Shown: one piece after another, positions 1 to 6,665 of the stretch
How the letters are laid out: each line of letters begins with the position of its first letter
How positions within the stretch are numbered: the stretch's first letter is position 1
From: Kiritimatiellia bacterium
GTDB lineage: Bacteria; Verrucomicrobiota; Kiritimatiellia; RFP12; UBA1067
DNA length: 18,520 nt
Assembly: GCA_024405255.1 (NCBI GenBank)
Contig: JAKSOY010000074.1
Location: 1 to 18,520, forward strand
Reading direction: 5' to 3'
Program-made: the position numbers and the translations under genes
Notes under the pieces: generated by a model
Databases searched by the model: none
The model's input: the letters and a program-made list of their open reading frames with translations, nothing else
What the model was told of the DNA's origin: nothing

Positions 1-2
1 GC

Positions 3-419
3 GCGCGGGAGCTGCTGTCATTCAAGGATGCTGCGGATTTTGAAAAGGAGCTTTCGTCCCGTGGCTTGGTATGGATCAAGGAAATGATTGAAAATAAGGT
101 CACGATTCCCGAAGGCTGCATCGGGGCCGGTTATGAGGAGAGAAACCGGCTGATTGGAAGCATCGACGCGCCAGTCGTGTTTGGGGGCGCGAATATCCTA
201 CGGAGATTCTATTTCAATGATGGGAAGATCGACCGTGCCGCGCCTGCCGTGCCACCAAGAGAGACAAAGGAGGAGTTCCTTAAACGGATTGCGGCTGAAG
301 ATAGGGCGGATCGTGAGCAGAGAGAAGCGCGTAGGGCCGCAGAACAGAGGAAGGTTCAAGAACAGTTTTGGGAGTGGATTCGCAAGCAAAAGAAGCGCGA
401 CGGTGAGGGCGAAAAGTGA
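3..419 (+). CDS. Unrecognised charged protein, 5'-truncated by the window edge
   Basis: The reading frame is open from the left edge to the TGA at 417-419, so only the C-terminal ~138 residues are visible. A TTG at 66 could serve as a start, but the frame continues upstream without a stop and I treat the gene as partial. I do not recognise a family. The first ~75 visible residues look globular ('EMIENKVTIPEGCIGAGYEE', then 'APVVFGGANILRRFYFNDGK'). The last ~50 are very rich in Glu, Arg, Lys and Gln and are probably a helical or coiled-coil tail ending '-RDGEGEK'. No signal peptide or membrane segment is visible in this fragment. Its stop overlaps the GTG start of the next gene (GTGA), which points to translational coupling and a shared operon with the esterase-like gene. 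No function can be given. Confidence 0.7.
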   Translation, partial: ARELLSFKDAADFEKELSSRGLVWIKEMIENKVTIPEGCIGAGYEERNRLIGSIDAPVVFGGANILRRFYFNDGKIDRAAPAVPPRETKEEFLKRIAAEDRADREQREARRAAEQRKVQEQFWEWIRKQKKRDGEGEK

Positions 420-1669
420 ACCGTGTTGCCGTAGCGATTTTCTGTCTTCTCCTGCCATGCGCGGATGTGTTCGCCGGCGTCCGTCCGCTTGCGGTTTCCG
501 CCGAGACGGGGAAGAAGATGGCGAAGTATTCGCTCGCCGCCTACGAGAACGGCGATCCGACGAATCGCGTGAAGGCGCTCTTGTTCACGCCGAAGCCGAT
601 GGGGATGAACGCGTTGCCGATGGTCGTCTACATTCCCGGCAACGGCGAGCTCGGCGAGGTCGGGCGGCATTTCCGCCAGCCGGCGATCTTCGAGCGCGTC
701 ACCTCCCGCGCGTTCCAGGAGAAGTACCCGTGCTTCCTGCTGGCGCTGACGCCGCCGCGCGGGGCGACGACGCTGCTCGGCGGCATGCCGGACCGCCCGA
801 CGGCGCTGCAGGCCGCGATCCGCGACTTCATCCGGGAGATCGCCTCGCGGCAGAAGCGGCCGAAGGTCGACCTCGACCGCCTGTATCTGACGGGGTTCTC
901 CTACGGCGGATGCGGGTCGTATGCGCTCGCCCAGCATTTCCCCGGCCTGTTCGCGGCGGTCGTGCCGACTGCCGCCCTGCCGCCGCTGCCGGAGTATTTC
1001 GTGAAGGACAAGCCGGGCAGCTGGTGGCATTTCCACAACGAGGGCGACTACGCCCGGCACGGCGTCGACGTGCGGCAGACGGAGGCGTTCGCGAAGCTGG
1101 TGAACGACGTCGGAGGCGATTTCCGCATCGGCACGTTCCCCGCCGTGGGACACGACGCCTGGACGAAGGCGTGGCGCGAGGACGAGGTCTGGGACTGGAT
1201 GTTCACGAAGTCCCTGAAGGGACCTGCCAAACGGCTGACCCGGGCCGCGAGGAGGGCGGCGCCGGTCTCGGTTTCGCTTGACGCCGCCGTCTGCTCGGCC
1301 AGCGTCGCGGGGGCCGGTTCCGGACACGGTCCGGAGCGGGTCGTCGACGGACTTGACGCGACCTGGTACGAGTCGGAGCGTCCCTTCGGCAGGGACGACT
1401 GGTGGCAGGTCGATCTCGGCGGCGCGGTCCGCGGCAGGTTCGTCATCCTCTCCGGCACCGCCGACGGGTCGAAGAAGATCCGGGACGGCTATGTGGAAAT
1501 TTCGCCGGACGGCCGGCGCTGGACCAGGGTCGCGTCGTTCTCGAACCGGGACGGCACGTGCTCCTTCGCCTCCCGCACCGCCGTGCGGTATCTGCGCGTG
1601 AGGTCCCGTTCGGCCAAGCCGCAGACGGTCTGTCTGCGTCGGCTGAAGGTCGTCGGGGACGGCAGATGA
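416..1669 (+). CDS. Secreted alpha/beta-hydrolase (esterase-like) with C-terminal F5/8-type C domain
   Basis: This 417-residue protein starts at GTG 416, which overlaps the previous stop and has GAGGG at 405-409 six bases upstream. Residues 1-20 form a signal peptide (hydrophobic core then 'CADVFA'). Residues ~50-265 resemble a polyhydroxybutyrate-depolymerase/esterase-type alpha/beta-hydrolase. They contain 'VVYIPGNGELGE' (oxyanion region), the nucleophile elbow 'LTGFSYGGCGS' with Ser162, a likely acid near Asp211 and the catalytic His246 in 'PAVGHDAWTKAW'. Residues ~284-413 look like an F5/8-type C (discoidin) beta-sandwich, with 'RVVDGLDATWYES', 'WWQVDLGGAVRG', 'YVEISPDGRRWTRVASF' and 'AVRYLRVRS'; such domains usually bind sugars. 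The protein is probably exported and may remove ester groups from glycans, but the substrate is an inference. The family is wide, so another ester or peptide substrate is possible. Confidence 0.85.
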   Translation: MNRVAVAIFCLLLPCADVFAGVRPLAVSAETGKKMAKYSLAAYENGDPTNRVKALLFTPKPMGMNALPMVVYIPGNGELGEVGRHFRQPAIFERVTSRAFQEKYPCFLLALTPPRGATTLLGGMPDRPTALQAAIRDFIREIASRQKRPKVDLDRLYLTGFSYGGCGSYALAQHFPGLFAAVVPTAALPPLPEYFVKDKPGSWWHFHNEGDYARHGVDVRQTEAFAKLVNDVGGDFRIGTFPAVGHDAWTKAWREDEVWDWMFTKSLKGPAKRLTRAARRAAPVSVSLDAAVCSASVAGAGSGHGPERVVDGLDATWYESERPFGRDDWWQVDLGGAVRGRFVILSGTADGSKKIRDGYVEISPDGRRWTRVASFSNRDGTCSFASRTAVRYLRVRSRSAKPQTVCLRRLKVVGDGR

Positions 1670-2323
1670 CGCGATGCCCGTGCGCCGGCATGTTCCGGTG
1701 GATCGCGGTTCTGTCGCTGTCGGCGTTCTGCCTGTGGCGGAGCTTCGTCGCGGCCACCGCGTATTTCGACGCCGACGACGCCTATTCGTATTTCGCCTCG
1801 TGGCGGTCGGCCGCGCGCCATGCGCCGGAGGGAGGGCTTGCGCTGCTGCACGACGGCGGGAACCGCATGGCCCCTGTCGACCGGTCGCGTCTGATCGCCG
1901 TTTCGTGGCACCTTCGGAACCCGGCTGGTCGTCGTCGTGTCTGCGGTTGCTCCAGCGCTGCTCTGGCTCGTGGCCTGCCACCTGCTCGGCTACGGCGGCC
2001 TGGCGGACTGGAATACCGCGATGACGCCCCGGCCCGGACAGGTTGCCTCTGCGGCGCTTGCCGTGCTGGATGCCCTGTGGAGGCTGGCGGTTCCGGTTTT
2101 TGTGCTTATGTTCCTTCTCCGGCCTTCGGGGTGGCGGGTTGGACGTCGTGACACCCTCCTGTCCCTTGTTCCGGTTGCGCTGTTCGGCTGCGCGATTCCG
2201 CTGGCGTGCGGATTCTATGACGCTCCGTATGCGCAGTGGATGATGGACAACACGATTCCGCGGCTGGTCTGGTACCTGCTCCCCGTTCCGCTTTTCGAGT
2301 GGTCGTACCCGAGACGGGGGTGA
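1666..2323 (+). pseudogene. Small multi-pass membrane protein gene with a broken reading frame
   Basis: The ATG at 1666 overlaps the esterase stop (ATGA) and has GGGGA at 1655-1659. The first frame gives one membrane segment ('WIAVLSLSAFCLW') and a polar stretch to about 'SRLIAVSW' (nt ~1908). After that it turns into an Arg/Cys-rich sequence of non-coding character that ends at 2151. The sensible continuation lies in the next frame, open from 1895 to the TGA at 2321-2323. It reads 'GTRLVVVVSAVAPALLWLVA', followed by three or four more membrane segments ('RLAVPVFVLMFLL', 'LVPVALFGCAIPLACGF', 'LVWYLLPVPLFEW'). Joining them gives about 218 residues. The frames must switch between about 1895 and 1937, close to a short GTC triplet run at 1928-1936. 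This may be a true pseudogene, an assembly error, or two separate genes (GTG 1937 could start the second). The family is not recognised. Confidence 0.6.
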
Positions 2324-2341
2324 TTTTCAAATTTGCTCTAG

Positions 2342-2391
2342 CAAAAAAAGTGAAAATACCCCTTGCATACTGAATCGGGATGTGATACAAT
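2342..2391 (+). promoter_or_regulatory. Sigma70-type promoter for tRNA-Asn
   Basis: TTGCAT (2363-2368) and TACAAT (2386-2391) are separated by exactly 17 bases. The -10 is extended, with TG two bases before it (TGATACAAT). An A-rich stretch at 2342-2358 just upstream of the -35 could act as an UP element. Transcription should begin near 2398, about 28 bases before the tRNA. Together with the tRNA-Ser promoter it shows that this organism uses a standard -35/-10 layout. Confidence 0.8.
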
Positions 2392-2425
2392 ATACGCCGT
2401 TTTCACCACATGAAAGCAACCAAGT

Positions 2426-2500
2426 TCGGGCGTGGCGCAGTGGTAGCGCAGTTGACTGTTAATCAATTGGTCGCTGGTTCGAATCCAGCCGCCCGAGCCA
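2426..2500 (+). tRNA. tRNA-Asn(GTT), CCA encoded
   Basis: A complete cloverleaf is visible. The acceptor stem 2426-2432 (TCGGGCG) pairs with 2490-2496, the D stem 2435-2438 with 2446-2449, and the anticodon stem 2451-2455 with 2463-2467. The anticodon GTT is at 2458-2460. The T stem 2473-2477 pairs with 2485-2489 around TTCGAAT. The discriminator is G2497, and CCA at 2498-2500 is encoded in the DNA. Confidence 0.97.
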
Positions 2501-2510
2501 TTTTCAAAGG

Positions 2511-2541
2511 CCGTTTCTTCGGAAGGAAGAAGCGGTTTTTT
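2511..2541 (+). terminator. Rho-independent terminator after tRNA-Asn
   Basis: A 10-bp stem (2511-2520 with 2526-2535, one G-T pair) has a five-base loop. It is followed by TTTTTT at 2536-2541 and a second T run after GC. It ends only about a dozen bases before the ATG of the next large gene, so that gene either relies on read-through or has a promoter that I cannot recognise. Confidence 0.85.
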
Positions 2542-2552
2542 GCTTTTTACGG

Positions 2553-5500
2553 ATGGGAAGTTTTGCAGTCAGGAACACGGTGCGGATCATTCCGCTGCTG
2601 GTCGCCGGCCTTGTGTCTGCGGCTGATCTGCTTATTCTTTCGCCGCCCGCACTGGTGGATGCCTGGCGGTACTATGCCGCATCACGACGGACGGCCGGAC
2701 TGTCGGTGGAGGTGGTTGAGACTTCGTCCATTTATGCGAATCATCCCTTCGGTGCGTCGGAGCCTTGTCGGACGGCGGCGGATTCGTTGCATGCCTTCAT
2801 TCACGCGTCGGCGGCTGCGGGGACGACGAATTTCCTGCTGGGAGGCGCGTGGATTGACGCGCGGGCGCTTGAGCGTCCGATTCATCTGCTGACGGGCGAG
2901 CGGCTTTCGCTTTCGAACGCGGTCCCGGGCGTTCTCATTCGGCCGCACGGCGCGACGGGACTTGAAGCGGCCCCGTCCGACTTTTTCTATGCGTGTTCGG
3001 GGGCGACGAATTGGGATGCCAATGGCAATGGGGTCCTGCTGGAGTCGGATGAACGCCGCCGGGAAGATTTATTTGCAGACGTTGTCGTTGCACGCTTCCC
3101 CGCCTTGCCGTTTGCCTTTGGGGACAGACCCCTTGTGACGGCGGCCGAACTTGTGACAAACTATGCGGCGAAAGTGGCTCGGGGACTTTCACCCGCTTTC
3201 ACGGGACGGCGACGTGTGAATTTGGCGGGCGGTACGCAATGGTCGTCGGTCCCCGCCGCCGATACCTCGCTTGGATTGAACCGGGAAGAAATGCGGTTCT
3301 TCGATGCTTTGCCGAATGTCTGGCAGTCGGCGCATCTGCCACAGGTCAGCGATGCCGAGTTCGTCTTGCGGAAAACGTTGCGTACGATTGTCTGTCCGTA
3401 CTGGCCTGTGGAGGCGGTCGACGCCGTTTTCTATTCCGATGCGGCCCTGTATGAAGGAAGCCACGAAAATCTCCTGGCGGCGCGTGATGCGTTTCTCGCG
3501 CACGATGCGATTGTATCGTCCTGCCGGACGCACGGAAATGCCACGGTTGCCTTGAGCGCAGGTGGACTTTATCTGCTTTCGCAAAGTCTCTATGCGAAAG
3601 CCCGGGGACTGTCCCTCTTTGCGGATTTCGCGGTACCGTGCCGGACGGGGATGATCGACTACACCAGTACGTCGAACCAGGTCGTTTCTGCGGTTCCGAG
3701 TCTTGGCGTGGCGGCCGTATGCTCGCCTGTCGGGGGCGCTGTGACAGGTGTGTTCAACAGCCGGGACGGCATTGACACGTGGACCGTTTCGTTTGCGCTT
3801 GAGGACGGCTTGTCGCTTTCGCTTGCCACGGGGACCTTGCGTCATCTCTTCGCAGGCGAATCGCCCACATTCGGAACGGCGTTCCTGCGGGCGCGTCGTG
3901 ACTTTGTGACGCAGAACCAAAAACTTTCAAATGACCAAGTCTACGCTCTTGGCGAGCAATTGTTTCTCGGCGATCCGACCATCGGGCTTCCATCCGTCGA
4001 AAAGTCCGTTGAATGGACGGAATCTCCAGTCGATCTGACGACAGATCAGGTGTGGGTTTCGGCGCATTTGAATGCTGGTTCAGATGCATTGATTACGGGC
4101 GCGGGAGATTTACGGGTGATGGGAAAGCTTGCCGTGGCGGGTACGAACCTGACACTTGCGGTCGGCGGCGGTCTGGGAGAGGGCGTGGCGTTTACAGGGA
4201 CAGTCCCCGGGACTTTGACCCTGGCAGGCGAATCGTCCTTCTATGTGGGCGGTGTGTCGAATTGTGCGACGGTTGTCGTGGCTTCGGGTTCGCCGACCCT
4301 GCGGTGTACGAATCCCCGGTACGCGCCTCAGTCGTTCCGTGTGGAGGGCGGATGCCTTGTTCTGGAAACGGCGGAGACCTTTACGCCTTCACACGAGACA
4401 TTGGCGGAAGTGGTGAATGGCCGGCTCGTGTGGGCCGAATCGCCTCAAGCGGGTTGGCCGGAGGGCGGTGAACATCTGGCGCGTCCGCTCAAGCTCGCGG
4501 ATGGGATTCTGGCACTTGATCCAGGGTCTCGTTTGGCATGGGGGCGTCGCGTGGACGAGGCCTTTGCGCCGTTTACGCTGGTCGTTGAGGGGATAAGCCG
4601 TGTCGAAGCGTCCGAGGAGGCGGCGGTCGTACGCGTGGGACTTGTCGGTACGACCACGGTTGCGCTGGCCTCAGGGGCGGAGCTGGTGCTGGATGTCGCC
4701 TGTGAAGATGAAGAGAACGGTGCGCTGGTTGCAACGGGACCAGGAGTGCTGCGCGCGACACGGCGTGCGTCGCTCGCGGGGCGGGTGGAGGTGTCCCGCG
4801 AAGCGACGCTGGTGCTGGAAGAGGCACCGTTGGTGTCCGTGACAGATCTTGTCGTTCGGGCCGGTGCGACGCTACGCATTCCCGCGGTGGCATCAGGACG
4901 GCATCCCTTGGTGCCGCTGGGGGGACGGGTCGTTCTTGAAGCCGGCGCGCGTGTGACGGATCTTGCGGGGAATGTCCTGGCGGGATCGGTGGCGAATGGA
5001 ACGTTCTTTGAATTGTCGTCGGCGCTGCGTTGGAAAGGCGGCGCAGGTGTCTGGTCCGATCCGCAGGGATGGTTTGATTCGGGGACCGGTGAGTTCGGGG
5101 CGTGGCAACCGGGGCGAACGGCGGTTTTCGACGCGCCACAGGGGGCGTGCGTGACGAATGACGCGCGGACGGTTGATGTGGCGGGATTTATCGTCGCGAC
5201 GGATGCGACGCTCTGCGGCGGCACGATTCGAAGTTCGACAGGCGAACTTGCGGTGCCCGAAGGCGCAACCTTGACGTTTCAGGCGCCGTTTGCCGTGGAG
5301 GGGGATGTTCGCAAAGGGGGCGGAGGCCGCCTTGCGTTGAGTGGCGAACAGCGGGAATTGGGTCCGGGGGCGCTCGTCATCGACGCAGGGCCGCTGGCGC
5401 TGTCGAATGTCGTAGCACCTTGTGTGACGAATGTCACGGTGGCGAATGGTGCGTTCATCGAGTTGAGCGGCGTCAACGAACTGGCGCATGCGATTTCCAA

Positions 5501-6566
5501 TTCGAGTTTGGCGACGAATGCGCTTGTACGGGTCGACGAAACGCCGAGTTCATTGGTGTTCGGACTCTTCACGCCGCGCAAATCGTTTCGGATCCCGTCG
5601 GGTGTGACACTTGAAGTACGAGGGCCGATCGCCGATGATGGCGGTCGCGCCTGGTGGCCGCAGGTGGAGGGAACACTCGCCTATCGAGGCGTCCTCACGG
5701 GCACCTACGGACTGCTCACAGGAACGGGGACCGTTCAAGTTGCCGGCTTGAGGTCCCGTAGCGGAAGCGGGATGGGGTTTGGGCCGTGCCGTCTCGTGTG
5801 GCAGCCTGAATCGTCCACAGGACTTTTCCCTTTGCTCGGTTTTTACCTGCGCTACACGGCATTTATAGTTCTCAATGGTACGACGGTGGTGCCGGGATGC
5901 GATTGTGTGAAGGCCTCTGCGGAGGGGGTGCCCGATTCCGAAGTCGCGCTTTACGTGGAAGAAGACGGCGCAACCTTTGAGATTCCTGGGGGACAGACCC
6001 TTACACTGGAAGATGACGGTTCGCACATTCTCTTTGGTGGTCCGGGGCTGGTGAGGAAAACGGGAACGGGGACCTTCCGTCTCGCCGGCGTCGATGACCA
6101 GCATACGGGGGCGACATTTCTCGCCGCGGGCACCTATTCGGTTGAAGGCGAGTGCTTTTCGCCGGCCTTCGAACTTGCCCCGGGAAGCGTCCTTGACTTG
6201 TCCGCCCCTTACCCGACGCAGATAGAAGCGACGAATTTCGTCTGGTCGGCAGGCGCCGAGATCCGACTCTGCGTCAGTGCCGATGGCAACGACCGTTTCG
6301 ACCTGCGAACGAAAGGGGACAGACCCCTGGGGTGGAAGATACCAGGAGAAGGTGAATGCTTCTTGACGGTTACAGTTGAATCCAATGCGCGTGCAGGAGA
6401 TTATTTGCTAATTATTGCAGATGAGATTCCGGATAGGTACTGGTCGCGTCTTGCACAACGGTTCGTCGGTGCGGCAGGACGGCGGGCTCGTCTGGCCCGG
6501 ACGCCCGACCATCGCGGTGTCGTCCTCACCCTCGGCCCTCCGTCAACCGTTGTCCTGTTGCGCTAG
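2553..6566 (+). CDS. Secreted gingipain-like (peptidase C25) protein fused to beta-strand-repeat stalk
   Basis: This protein has 1337 residues. Residues 1-23 form a signal peptide ('RIIPLLVAGLVSA' then 'ADL'). Residues ~24-475 match the layout of peptidase family C25 (clan CD cysteine peptidases). In order these are 'LLILSPPALVDAWRYYAASR', the acidic 'NWDANGNG' segment at 153-160, 'DVVVARFPALP', and 'SSCRTHGN' with the probable catalytic His327. Then come 'DFAVPCRTGMID' with the probable nucleophile Cys363, 36 residues later, 'GVAAVCSPVGG', and a closing 'LFLGDPTIGLP'. Residues ~480-1280 are a long beta-rich region of autotransporter-associated-repeat type, with a 'WKGGAGVWSDPQGWF' module near 827 and 'KTGTGTFRLAG' near 1168. 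No barrel or membrane anchor is seen; the protein ends '-STVVLLR'. The ATG at 2553 has no Shine-Dalgarno. GTG 2580 with AGGA at 2571-2574 is a good alternative and leaves a 14-residue signal peptide. Proteolysis of surface or host proteins is inferred. Confidence 0.82.
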   Translation: MGSFAVRNTVRIIPLLVAGLVSAADLLILSPPALVDAWRYYAASRRTAGLSVEVVETSSIYANHPFGASEPCRTAADSLHAFIHASAAAGTTNFLLGGAWIDARALERPIHLLTGERLSLSNAVPGVLIRPHGATGLEAAPSDFFYACSGATNWDANGNGVLLESDERRREDLFADVVVARFPALPFAFGDRPLVTAAELVTNYAAKVARGLSPAFTGRRRVNLAGGTQWSSVPAADTSLGLNREEMRFFDALPNVWQSAHLPQVSDAEFVLRKTLRTIVCPYWPVEAVDAVFYSDAALYEGSHENLLAARDAFLAHDAIVSSCRTHGNATVALSAGGLYLLSQSLYAKARGLSLFADFAVPCRTGMIDYTSTSNQVVSAVPSLGVAAVCSPVGGAVTGVFNSRDGIDTWTVSFALEDGLSLSLATGTLRHLFAGESPTFGTAFLRARRDFVTQNQKLSNDQVYALGEQLFLGDPTIGLPSVEKSVEWTESPVDLTTDQVWVSAHLNAGSDALITGAGDLRVMGKLAVAGTNLTLAVGGGLGEGVAFTGTVPGTLTLAGESSFYVGGVSNCATVVVASGSPTLRCTNPRYAPQSFRVEGGCLVLETAETFTPSHETLAEVVNGRLVWAESPQAGWPEGGEHLARPLKLADGILALDPGSRLAWGRRVDEAFAPFTLVVEGISRVEASEEAAVVRVGLVGTTTVALASGAELVLDVACEDEENGALVATGPGVLRATRRASLAGRVEVSREATLVLEEAPLVSVTDLVVRAGATLRIPAVASGRHPLVPLGGRVVLEAGARVTDLAGNVLAGSVANGTFFELSSALRWKGGAGVWSDPQGWFDSGTGEFGAWQPGRTAVFDAPQGACVTNDARTVDVAGFIVATDATLCGGTIRSSTGELAVPEGATLTFQAPFAVEGDVRKGGGGRLALSGEQRELGPGALVIDAGPLALSNVVAPCVTNVTVANGAFIELSGVNELAHAISNSSLATNALVRVDETPSSLVFGLFTPRKSFRIPSGVTLEVRGPIADDGGRAWWPQVEGTLAYRGVLTGTYGLLTGTGTVQVAGLRSRSGSGMGFGPCRLVWQPESSTGLFPLLGFYLRYTAFIVLNGTTVVPGCDCVKASAEGVPDSEVALYVEEDGATFEIPGGQTLTLEDDGSHILFGGPGLVRKTGTGTFRLAGVDDQHTGATFLAAGTYSVEGECFSPAFELAPGSVLDLSAPYPTQIEATNFVWSAGAEIRLCVSADGNDRFDLRTKGDRPLGWKIPGEGECFLTVTVESNARAGDYLLIIADEIPDRYWSRLAQRFVGAAGRRARLARTPDHRGVVLTLGPPSTVVLLR
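3120..6327 (+). repeat. Three dispersed copies of the word GGGGACAGACCC inside one gene
   Basis: GGGGACAGACCCC occurs at 3120-3132 and 6315-6327, and GGGGACAGACCC at 5989-6000. The first and third are read as Gly-Asp-Arg-Pro-Leu using the Arg codon AGA. The middle one is read in another frame as Gly-Gly-Gln-Thr-Leu. Related words are GGGGACTGTCCCT at 3604-3616 and GGGACAGTCCCC at 4197-4208. Each has GGGG/CCCC arms that could fold into a small hairpin. The feature span covers the outermost copies. Confidence 0.6.
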
Positions 6567-6600
6567 GGGAAACCGAGAAAACCATCCTCAAGCTTCGTCA

Positions 6601-6629
6601 TTGTCAAGGGTCCGTTTTTGTGATACAAT
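6601..6629 (+). promoter_or_regulatory. Sigma70-type promoter for the 2168-residue protein gene
   Basis: TTGTCA (6601-6606) and TACAAT (6624-6629) are 17 bases apart. The -10 lies in TGTGATACAAT, the same eleven bases as at the tRNA-Asn promoter. The predicted start near 6636 leaves a leader of about 30 bases that holds the Shine-Dalgarno GGAGG at 6656-6660. Confidence 0.8.
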
Positions 6630-6665
6630 GGACGAAAGTTTAAAACCATTAAGTCGGAGGTTGGG

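Noticed and set aside
154..1281. Long plus-strand open frame of 375 codons over the esterase gene
   Set aside because: Its product is dominated by Arg, Ala and Gly without any domain, and it overlaps the well-supported esterase frame. It is a product of high G+C codon bias.
356..1981. 541-codon minus-strand open frame across the left operon
   Set aside because: It is antisense to two coupled genes, has an Arg/Pro-rich composition and no recognisable domain.
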